From Yamagishiella unicocca (taxonomy: Eukaryota > Chlorophyta > Chlorophyceae > Chlamydomonadales > Volvocaceae): DNA of 64,000 bases. Positions 56,301 to 64,000 of this stretch are shown one piece after another. The notes beneath the pieces are model-generated. The model was not told the DNA's origin, searched no databases, and saw nothing but the letters and a program-made list of their open reading frames with translations. The stretch covers positions 124,001-188,000 of the forward strand of contig BDSL01000018.1 of NCBI GenBank assembly GCA_003116995.1. The letters run 5' to 3'. Made by a program: the position numbers and the translations under genes. How positions within the stretch are numbered: position 1 is the stretch's first letter; each line of letters opens with the position of its first letter.

Positions 56301-59300
56301 AGGGGAGGGGAGGGGAGGGAGGGGAGGGGAGGGGAGGGGAGGGGAGGGGAGGGGAGGGGAGGGGAGGGGAGGGGAGGGGAGGGGAGGGGAGGGGAGGGGA
56401 GGGGAGGGGAGGGGAGGGGAGGGGAGGGGAGGGGAGGGGAGGGGAGGGGAGGGGAGGGGAGGGGGAGGGGGTAGGTGGCAGGTGGGAGATGGGAGAGGGG
56501 TGGGGTGGGGGCCGCTTGAGGTGGTGTAGGGTGACCAAGTTGCGGTTAGCGCGGGGTCTAGCTGCCCCCGCTGCTCATCTTTACTGCAACCCCTCTCCGC
56601 TGCCCCCCTCCCTCCCCCCCCTCCCCGTTTTAACTTGTAATCCCCCCCTCCCCGTTCGCGTGCGTATCGCCACCGCGGTTTCTCCCTAGTAAGGCGGCGC
56701 GGTTCAAGCCACCCGCCGGCAGCGGCCGCGCGCCACTGTGCATCGGTAATGTATCTCCTTTTCAAAGGTAACGATCACTCTCCGGGATGGGGATGGGCTG
56801 GGCCGTCTCCAGCCTTCGGTGCATCCCGCGGCTTCCCCGTTCGCCATCCCAGTTCTCGGCTTTGGATCCATAACATAGTCCACTTTTTCTTCTTCTTCAC
56901 TGCACCCACCGTCGTCGCGTCCGCGTGTGTCGCATGCGCGCGCGTCCCGGTGTCCGAAGGCTATGCACACGCTACATTTCCCAGTCGCGTTACCGGGTCT
57001 ATTATTGTAACCCCCCCCCCTCCGCTGCCTCACCGGGTCATCCGTTGCGTGCACGTATCTCGCCTTGGTGCCAGTGGGCACTGCGACACTGGACAGGTCC
57101 ATTTGCTCCACCACCTCCTGCAGGTGCTCGGCAGCGATCAGCTCGCCGCTGCGGGGGCGTGGGAGGGGGGAGGAAGGGGAAAAGGGGGGAGAAGGGGGGG
57201 AGAAGGGTAAGCCACGTCGAGGCGGAGCCCAGTTTGGGATGTGCGTAGAGGGATGCGGGAAAGGGGGCTTGGGGAGGCGCAGGGGTCAACTCGACGCGGG
57301 GGGCTGAGGTGCGACAACGCGAATGAGAACGGAACGAGCACGGAACATGACACCCCGTGCCCTCCCCGCCCTCCCCCCCATCGCCCTCATTCCGCCCAAC
57401 TGTTTCTCCGTCTTACGCGTTACACGTTACCGCACTTCTGCTTATTCGTTTCCTTGTACCTTTCTTGTACCTTTCTTGTACCTTTCTTGTACCTTTCTTG
57501 TACCTTTCTTGTACCTTTCTTGTACCTTTCTTGTACCTTTCTTGTACCTTTCTTGTACCTTTCTTGTACCTTTCTTTCTTGTACCTTTACATCCCCAACA
57601 GGCGGTCTCCACAGGTTTGCCGGTAGTCATTCCCAGTGCTCCAGCATGCGCCCACATCCTCGGTGTCCGATGACCATGCGACAACTATCCTGTCCCTGTC
57701 ATGTAAACGGTTTTTTATGCTCCCCCCCCCGCTCTCGTTCTCGGCCCCACTCACCCGCCCGTGTTGACCTGGAAAGCCTTGTCCTGCAGGAGCTTGGACG
57801 ACACCAGCGATACGATGCGGGCCTTATCGCCCTGTCATGCGTCACCCGGGTCGGGGGGTGGGAGGAAACCCGGAGAAAGGGGACGGCACTTAACGAAACA
57901 AGTAGAACCGACTAGAAAGCGTTTGGGGCATTCGTTTGAAAATTGCATGCTGGAGAACTAGGTTTAGGTATCCCAAACGGGGGTGGCGGGTGGGAGGCCG
58001 GGAGAGATCGCCGGAGGTTAAGAAGAGGTCGGGGGCTCAGCAACAGGTGGTTGGGGGTTCGGGGTTGTAATACACGATAGCCGCGTGTGTGCACAGCCGC
58101 AGATTCCTTCTCGTAAACGCCAGCCGCAGCCCCCTACAGTTCCATGGCCCCTCCCCGCCTCCCTCACCCCCTCTCCCCGCCTCGCGACCCACAGGCTGCA
58201 CGCTGGGCGCCAGGCTCTTCTTGCTGCTGCTCGTCCCCTCCGCCAGCTGCTGCTGCTGCAATGTCCTGCCGTTGTAGCTCTCGGCCGCGGCGAGGCGCCG
58301 GAACGCGGCCCGGTCCAGGTCCTTCAGCAGGCCCACACCGTCGAGCTGGAGGGAGCAAGGGGGCGGGGTGGGGGGGTGGGACGTAGCGGAGGGGGCCGAG
58401 GGGGCGTTGGATTGGAGGGAAGGGGCAGGTGGGGGGTATGGCATAAAACCCGGTTACACGACATGGGTGGGATAGCTGGCGCGTTGTCTTCGGACACCTA
58501 GTTGTGGCGGGAGGGACTCACCCCAGACGAACCATTTGACAATACACAACCGCATGCGCATCGCCGCCAGGAGGTGCGGCTGGGGCCACCCAGCAACCCC
58601 CTACCCCCTCTCCGCGCCCCACCCCCTCTACCCCCACGTTTACACAGCTCTGCGCTCCGGCGCGCCCACCCGACGAAACACACTCACGTCTCCTCGCCCC
58701 TCCCCCGTTCTCTTATGTCACCCCCCTGTTTCCCCTCATAACCCCCTCTTCCCCGGCGGGCCCCGGCCCCCACCCCACCCCACAGCTATCCCACCTTGTC
58801 GTCGTCGTCCCCCGCCTGATAGATGTTCATGATGACGATCAGGCGGTTGCCGGGCAGCTCAATGGAGTGCCGCGTCAGCATCTCCTCCAGGCGGGACTTT
58901 GGGAAGACGGCCCCGCACGCCTCGATGATGGACTCCAGCTCCGCACGGTAGTGCACGTCCCCGGCGATGAGGCGGCTGACTAGCTGGGTCAGTGCGCGGG
59001 ACTGCAAGGGGGGAGGGCGAGGGGGAGAAGGGGGAGGAGGGGGAGGAGGGGGGCGAGAGGGTGTGTGTGTGACATAAACGAACCGGTAACTCGACTTGGG
59101 AAATTTAGTGGGTGCATAGCCTTCGGACAAGCCGGGACGCGCGCGCATGGTAGGAAGGTGGGGAGGGAACCAGTGGTACGACATGAGGCAGGCGGGCGGG
59201 CGGCTCAAGGGGCCGCTGCTACGGCCGGCGGAGGTCGTGGTGGGGTTTGGGTCGCGAATGCGGACTGGGCAGCTGGTAAGAGGCGGCTGCGTCCTCCTCC

Positions 59301-60220
59301 TCTGTGCCGTGCTTATTCTGTCCTATGTCTGCCGTACGTACGTACTTAGCACAAGTACGCACGGACAGCTGCCGGCAAAGTACGGTAAAACGCAGCCACA
59401 CATTGGCCGGGCGCTTCGCGTCGCCTCAGCCGCTATCTCCCCTACTCCTAGCGAGGCGAACGCAGGGGTCGCCCGCGGCCGCCGTACCTACGCCACACCG
59501 CCGGCCCCCCAAACCCTCCGCTTCCCCTCCGCTTCCCTTCCCTCGCCGTCTCCCTCCCCCTCCGGCCCCCACCTCGATGTCCGCCCTCCCGGACGCCGAT
59601 GCGATGCTGTTGGTCCGTACGGGTCCGCCCTCCCGCCCCGCAGCCACCTCGCCGCCCGGGAGCTGCATCCGCACGCGCGACGGCCGCCACTCGGGCCCCC
59701 TCTTGCCGCCGGCCAGTCCGGCGATGGTGCTGGTGCTAGAACCGGGCCTGGAGGTGCTGGCGGCGGTGACGGGCCTGGAGGGGGGTGTGCCCTCCTCCGG
59801 CGGCATGTCGGCGAAGCGGACGGCGGAGGAGACCGATCGCCCCGCCCGGGTCGACGGCCGGCGGGCGGGCGCGGGCGCGGGCGCCAGCACCTCCGGCTGC
59901 TGCTGCTGCTGCTGCTGCTCCGCTCTGCCCGAAGGCGCTTGGCGAGCAGCGGGATTATCCAGGGACGCTGCTGGGGTCAGGGGGGCAGCGTCAGGCTGCT
60001 GGGCAGCGGCGGTGGCGAATGGAGAGACCATCGCACGTCCGCAGGACGAAGCGCCCGGTTGCAGCCTTTGCTCCACATCGTTGGTCTGCCCATCGCTATC
60101 TACTATGGACTCTCCAAGCGCTGTCCCGTTTGCGGTGGGTCGGTGGCGCTGCGGCGCGCCACATGACTGTTCCTTTTCCGTCGACAGGAAGCACGCAAAA
60201 AATCCGCTCCACGTCTTCAT
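53369..60220 (-). CDS. protein of unknown family, about 971 residues, with disordered and Glu/Lys-repeat regions
   Basis: Nine exons (60220-59573, 59001-58795, 58345-58193, 57831-57755, 57148-57034, 55920-55728, 55466-54717, 54320-54075, 53895-53369) join with consistent phase. Residues 1-216 are low-complexity (poly-Gln, Pro/Ser) with a [11 protein letters not shown] motif. Residues about 217-510 form a compact, probably helical core: [102 protein letters not shown] do not recognise the family. A Glu/Glu/Lys repeat of about 40 residues follows, then a Ser/Arg/Gln-rich tail. The splice phases and amphipathic core argue for a real gene. The last exon is least certain: exon 8 could instead read through to a stop at 53983. 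The ATG at 60220 is the first in frame. Confidence 0.6.
55185..55310 (-). repeat. coding Glu/Lys trinucleotide-type repeat
   Basis: On the plus strand, units of TTTTCCTCC and CTCTTTTTC repeat for about 125 bp; on the minus strand they encode EEKEEK-type sequence in exon 7 of the unknown gene, predicting a highly charged single helix. Confidence 0.85.
55524..55560 (+). repeat. intronic dispersed repeat, family B, partial
   Basis: AAGACCCGGTTACTCGACAT then GGGAAGTGAAGTTGGCGG in intron 6 of the unknown minus-strand gene, antisense to it. Confidence 0.65.
56160..56195 (+). repeat. intronic dispersed repeat, family B, partial
   Basis: GACCGGTTACACGACATAGG followed by TATAAAACGGGG, immediately next to the GGGGA microsatellite in intron 5 of the unknown minus-strand gene. 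Confidence 0.65.
56193..56468. repeat. (GGGGA)n microsatellite, about 275 bp
   Basis: A near-perfect pentanucleotide array on the plus strand, interrupted only by a few GGGA/GAGGGA variants. It is an uninterrupted purine strand that could form G-quadruplex or triplex DNA, and lies in intron 5 (57033-55921) of the unknown minus-strand gene, where the transcript is C/T-only. Confidence 0.95.
56945..57018 (-). repeat. intronic dispersed repeat, family B (B1 subtype)
   Basis: The reverse strand reads GACCCGGTAACGCGACTGGG, AAATGTAGCGTGTGCATAGC and CTTCGGACACCGGGACGCGC, preceded by a poly-G run. Close copies are at 59068-59145 and 62733-62806. Confidence 0.85.
57451..57590. repeat. 11-bp minisatellite in intron
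   Basis: About a dozen near-identical units of TTTCTTGTACC in intron 4 of the unknown minus-strand gene; on the minus strand it gives spurious repeat peptides in every frame. Confidence 0.95.
57665..57722 (-). repeat. intronic dispersed repeat, family B (B2 subtype)
   Basis: The reverse strand contains AAAAAACCGTTTACATGACA, GGGACAGGATAGTTGTCGCA and TGGTCATCGGACACC, closest to 62012-62078 and 38001-38057. Confidence 0.8.
57846..57968 (+). repeat. intronic dispersed repeat, family C, diverged
   Basis: GGGAGGAAACCCGGAGAAAG, AAAGCGTTTGGGG and the tail TTGCATGCTGGAGAACTAGG follow family C order. Located in intron 3 of the unknown minus-strand gene. Confidence 0.6.
58440..58500 (+). repeat. intronic dispersed repeat, family B
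   Basis: AAAACCCGGTTACACGACAT, GGGTGGGATAGCTGGCGCGT and TGTCTTCGGACACCTAG; a near-complete copy, antisense in intron 2 of the unknown minus-strand gene. Confidence 0.85.
59068..59145 (+). repeat. intronic dispersed repeat, family B (B1 subtype)
   Basis: AACCGGTAACTCGACTTGGG, AAATTTAGTGGGTGCATAGC, CTTCGGACAAGCCGGGACGC; near-identical to the reverse strand of 56945-57018. In intron 1 of the unknown minus-strand gene, antisense. Confidence 0.85.
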
Positions 60221-61185
60221 AGCCGCAGAGCTACCATCAAGGTTTGGTCTCTACTGGTGCCTCGCCATCATGCTGGTGGCCAGTACCGCTGCTTGGCTGC
60301 TGAGCCTACGGCACGGACGCGGCCCAACGACGTCTTCCACCGCAAGCGCTACCTTAGGCTTTTGATATGAATTGGGCTGTATAAACGAAGAACCCGTCGG
60401 CAACGCCACGTCGATGTCTGAGTTATAAGTTGCCGGGCTCACGGGTACCGGTATCCCGACGTGAATATTTTCTACAAATGTATTTTTATTATTATTAGTT
60501 GTCGGTTATGACGGTGCGGAAACGGCGTACCAGTAAATCACAAGGTAGTTCACGTTACAAACAGTATCTAACGTGTCCTAACATCGTCGATTGCCATGTA
60601 TAAAGCGTACTCGCCTTTAAGCGAAAATCGGCCGTGCAATTTAAATTGCAATAGTTACAGGGGAACGTCCGCAGGTGGGCTACGAACGCTGCCGTACTCG
60701 ACCCTCGGCGGGTATTCAGGTCAGCCATTGGGCAAACCACACATCAGGGGTAAACGACTGAGTTTTACGTCGTGACGAAGGCCGTTCTGTGGATGGATGG
60801 CGCGGTTCCGACCCTTTGGCTGGCACCTCGCCGGAATGGAACGGCTCGTTACAAACAGCGCTTGAGTTGGTCTATCGTGATTGGCATAGATCGGAGAATC
60901 GCCGAATTTGTCGCCTTCGGGTTCGTGTCGGGAAAGCGTTGGGACACGAGGGAAACGAGCGCTGTCCTTCGCATATTATGTAGGCCCTTGCATGTGGCGG
61001 CGTACTAATCCTAACGAGGTTAAGCTCATGGTGCATCTGGCAAGTCTTCCCTATTTCTCCGACCCCTTCCGACCTTTCGGCAACTTAAAGATGAATTGAG
61101 GCCTGTGAATCAAGGCAGGCCGTCCGGTACCGACGGCTCGTCCGGCGCCGTACAATACCGACGCCTGGCACACGAAGCAATCGCT

Positions 61186-61262
61186 GTGGGGTTTCGAGGA
61201 AAACCCGTGGATGCGGGAAAAAAGCCAGTTTAGAAAAGACGTTTCGAGATGCATGCTGTGGG
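61186..61262 (+). repeat. dispersed repeat, family C, full-length copy
   Basis: GGGGTTTCGAGGAAAACCCG, TGGATGCGGGAAAAAAGCCA, GTTTAGAAAAGACG and TTTCGAGATGCATGCTG in order; the best match to the copy at 35893-35975. Confidence 0.8.
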
Positions 61263-62011
61263 GTGGGTTCCCACAGACAGCCTCGTCAACCACCTGCCAA
61301 TGATCGCAACTACGGATAGCTCGTGCGCTACCGCGGTGCACCGACCCACATTCACAATCTTCTGAAGCGTAGCTGCTGGCACTCGTACCCATCAATACAG
61401 GGCGTTCCTTACACGTACAGTACGGCAACTACATGCCAACACAGTGTGGCACCCCCCCCCCGCACTCACAAGTGGCTTCCCCCCCCCCGCACAGCGTGTA
61501 TGTATCACTAAGGCGCACAACAGCGTCCTCCTGGTGCAGGCCACGGCCGCATTTCTGAGCCCAAACAGCCCTGCATGGTTTCGGCGCCGTCGCACGATCC
61601 GTGATTGCCCCCCTCCCCGCTCCCGTCCGTTGCGTCCCAAGCTTCACACTTCCCCCCGGCACCGCCAAGTCCCCCCCCTTCCCGCAGCCATGTCCGGCGG
61701 TGGGTATCTAGCAAGCAACCAGCAATTCAGCCAACCGTCGAAGTCACTGTACGGCGTGGCTTACGCCGTGTTCTGCGTAGCGTCGTACGGTGGATCCCTC
61801 CCTGCCCCAAACCAGCTACCAGTCACCAACGAGAAACGGTTTTCATCGGCGGAATTCATCCTTAGCCTGCAGCTCCCGGCGTGCGCCTTCACCCGAATCC
61901 TCCCATACCCACAAACCCACAGACCCGCGCAGAGGCAACTTGCGCACGTCTTCGTTGGTTAACGCGCCGTAGGTGAAGATCTCCCCCCCCCCTCACACAC
62001 ACATGCGCCCA

Positions 62012-62078
62012 AAAAATCGGTGTCGACGACCATGCGCCAACTATCCTGTCCCGTCACGTAAAACGGTATTCACCCCCC
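62012..62078 (-). repeat. dispersed repeat, family B (B2 subtype)
   Basis: The reverse strand contains ACCGTTTTACGTGACGGGAC, AGGATAGTTGGCGCATGGTC and GTCGACACCG, closely matching 38001-38057. Confidence 0.85.
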
Positions 62079-62224
62079 CACCACACACACCCACACATAC
62101 ACACACATTGTCCTCTCCATGCCTACAATTGCCCCAATCAACCCCCCAGTCCGACGGCACGGGCTCCATCACCATCATCAACCTCCTCCCAGCAACGCCC
62201 AGTCGCGACGGCCCAGCCGCTCAC

Positions 62225-63649
62225 GACGGCGCCCCCTTGCCGCCGCCGCCGCCGCGCTGCTCCGCCTCCAGCCAGCCCCGCTCCTGCGCCAGAAAGCTCA
62301 GCCGCCAGCCCAGGTCCCTGGCAGCAGCCAGCAGCACGGACGCCAAGATGAGCGCCCCCGCCCCCGCCGCGGCTGCCAGCCACGACCCCGATCCGCCGTC
62401 TAATCCGAGCCCACTGCTGCTGCTGCCACCGCTGCCCCCGCCGACACCCCGGAACAGGAGCGTGAGCAGGACGGCGTCCAAAAGCCAGAAGAGCTCGCTG
62501 GCTCGCACGTGGATCTGTCCCGGGGTTGGGGTCGATCGGAGGTTTTAGGGTCTTAGGTTTTGGGCTCTGGTGGATCGTTGTCGTCTGTTGCAGCCAGGGG
62601 GGAGGGCTCACCGCCCCCTACCGGTGCTGCTGCTCGGCTCTCACCGCCACCACCACCACTGCCACGACCACCGCTATCCCCTTCACCACAGGGCCCTCAT
62701 ACCCGCGCCCCCCTTCCTCCGCCCCACGCGTCCAGGTGTCCGAAGGCTATTCACCAGCTACACTTTCCATGTCGAGTTACCGGTTATTTTATGTAACCCC
62801 CCCGCCCCACGCGCAGAGGCTTACACTGTACGACACTGGCTGCACCACGACCATCAGCGAGGCCAGTGCGCGGCCCGTCATGAGCTGTTCGCCTGCCGCG
62901 TCCATCCACTTCAGGTAGGCGAACAGCGCAACGAGGCAGGCCACGTGGACGGCCGCGAGGAAGGGGTCGCGCATCCTGCGTGGGCGGTTGAGGGGACGGT
63001 TGAGGGGGCGGTTAGAGAGCGGTTAAGAATATTTGCAGGAGGGCAGGTCATCGAGCAGGGGCGTGCACGAGGCATCTCACGCGCTCGCCGCAGCTCTCGT
63101 ATACATCGGTTGACAGGACGGTGCCAGCTCGGCAGCGACACACGGTTGGCGCCTAACCCTGTCTCCATTCCTATTCTCCTGTCGAGCCCATATCCGCCCC
63201 GAACCGAAGCCCTAGCCCCAGTCGCCCGCTCCTCCGGCCTCCCACCCGCCCACTCCCTCGAAACCCGCCCACTCGCCCGGCTTTCCTAGCCAGTGCCCCC
63301 GCCCCACGTGCTTCCTCTCAACCGCTCCATGGGCTTCCTCGCCCCCCACCTGGGTGTGCTGATGCTCCTCCTCGCGCTGAACATTAGCGCCGGCAGCACC
63401 AGGCTGCAGCCGCACAGCGCCAGCATCGCCAGGGACCAGGACGGCAGCCGCAGGCACAACAGCGCACCGGCGCTGCTGCCGCCACTGCTGCCGCCACTGC
63501 TGCCGCCACCGCCGCCACCATCGCTGCCGCAGAGGCTCAGGCCGACGACCGCCGTCGCCAGCAGCCCATTGAAGACCGCGGCCGCCGGGTCGCTGGCGCG
63601 AGCTCGTATGGAGCGGAAGGTGGTGCACGCCTCCTCCGTGTCCGGGTTG
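62225..63649 (-). CDS. multi-pass membrane protein fragment, possibly ABCC transporter N-terminal domain (partial)
   Basis: Three exons join in phase: 63649-63308, 62975-62825 and 62514-62225. They give hydrophobic helices AVFNGLLATAVVGLSLCG, SLAMLALCGCSLVLPALMF, LAAVHVACLVALFAYLKW, GRALASLMVVVQPVSYS, ELFWLLDAVLLTLLF and AAAAGAGALILASVLLAAA. The order, and the Arg/Ser before ELFWLL, recall the TMD0 bundle of MRP/ABCC transporters, but no core transmembrane or nucleotide-binding domain follows before the next gene, so this is either a 3'-truncated relic or another membrane family. The 5' part lies beyond or near the right edge. The last exon's end is uncertain: a GTGAGC donor at 62224 or an in-frame stop at 62221. 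Confidence 0.45.
62733..62806 (-). repeat. intronic dispersed repeat, family B (B1 subtype)
   Basis: The reverse strand reads AACCGGTAACTCGACATGGA, AAGTGTAGCTGGTGAATAGC and CTTCGGACACCTGGACGCG after a poly-G run. Lies between the second and third exons of the membrane-protein fragment, in sense orientation. Confidence 0.85.
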
Positions 63650-64000
63650 CTGCGAGAACGATGGGGGGGGGACGGGGGCGGGGGGCGGGGGCGAAGCAAG
63701 CGTTACCTTCAGCGGATAGGTGTCCTGTCGTACTGGTGAGTGACCCGTGGGTCGGTTGACCGCCCGCTGTGTGCGGGCCTCCCTGGCACCTCCATCCACT
63801 ACGCCCATACCAGCGAACCCCGTGGTCCCGGCCAGGCCCTGATCAAGCATTTACCATGGCCCGGTAACATGGCCCGGTATCATGCCAGTCAGAGCCCGGT
63901 CAGAAGGCTGGAAGCCGCGCGCAATCAGCCGCCGCCGCCGCAACCCCAATCTGACCCCACGTGCCGGCCCCCGCCGCCCCCGCCGCCCTCAGCTGCCCCC
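63650..64000. other. right edge, probably intron or upstream part of the membrane-protein gene
   Basis: GC-rich with no coding stretch that can be supported. A 3' splice site (CTCGCAG, minus strand) at 63650 shows that the membrane-protein gene continues upstream. Confidence 0.4.

Larger units (their letters stand above)
60221..62224. other. region without a supported gene; contains two dispersed repeats
   Basis: About 2 kb between the unknown gene's start and the last supported membrane-protein exon. It should contain the unknown gene's promoter and either introns or the 3' end of the membrane-protein gene. An isolated minus-strand stretch near 61945-61985 could encode FTYGALTNEDVRKLPLRG, reminiscent of the linker before the first core transmembrane domain in ABCC transporters, but it could not be joined in phase. 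Repeats: family C at 61186-61262, family B at 62012-62078. Confidence 0.4.

Noticed and set aside
55620..56765. 381-residue minus-strand frame rich in PSPPLPSPP
   Set aside because: It is the translation of the (GGGGA)n microsatellite plus real exon 6; five-base repeats keep all frames open.
59147..60365. Plus-strand frames of 339 and 353 residues
   Set aside because: Antisense to exon 1 of the minus-strand unknown gene, which has splice continuity with downstream exons; the plus frames lack it.
1..64000. tRNA or rRNA genes
   Set aside because: No conserved rRNA stretch or tRNA-like cloverleaf was noticed by eye; a covariance-model scan would be needed to exclude tRNAs.

Overview
The window reads as nuclear DNA of a green alga, most probably a chlamydomonadalean (volvocine-type) chlorophyte. 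It has high GC, coding regions split by many GT-AG introns (donors often GTGCGG, GTGGGT or GTGAGT), Ala/Gly/Gln low-complexity linkers, plant-type gene families (SPA1, AP2, CNX2, STR-type rhodanese) beside an animal-type cyclic-nucleotide phosphodiesterase, and introns full of micro- and minisatellites. No bacterial operon logic applies. All gene models were assembled by eye from splice sites, reading-frame phase and family resemblance.

Layout: 1.4-3.7 kb (-) small two-part gene with a ZNHIT3-like C-terminal module; 4.5-6.8 kb (+) plastid rhodanese-like protein; 9.0-16.6 kb (+) SPA1-type light-signalling protein carrying an N-terminal two-component receiver domain; 19.3-22.0 kb (-) AP2 transcription factor; 24.1-26.0 kb (+) SR/TRA2-like splicing factor; 28.7-33.0 kb (-) CNX2/MoaA radical-SAM enzyme of molybdenum cofactor synthesis; 33.8-48.6 kb (+) a 26-exon gene encoding one polypeptide that joins an SbcD/Mre11-like nuclease to an SbcC/Rad50-like ATPase with a CxxC hook; 50.1-51.9 kb (+) class I cyclic-nucleotide phosphodiesterase; 53.4-60.2 kb (-) a 9-exon gene of unknown family; 62.2-63.7 kb (-) membrane-spanning exons, perhaps the N-terminal part of an ABCC-type transporter, open at the right edge of the window.

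The genes do not form one pathway. Two architectures stand out: the receiver-SPA1 fusion, with a complete phospho-acceptor set (D35, D36, D82, K134), and the fused SbcD-SbcC protein, with all five phosphoesterase motifs, Walker A, Q-loop, CxxC hook, ABC signature and Walker B in one chain. The second half of the window also holds dispersed repeat families lying almost only inside introns, in both orientations, which look like introner-type or MITE-like elements. One intron of the SbcD-SbcC gene carries a tyrosine-recombinase fragment with a roughly 300-bp inverted duplication.
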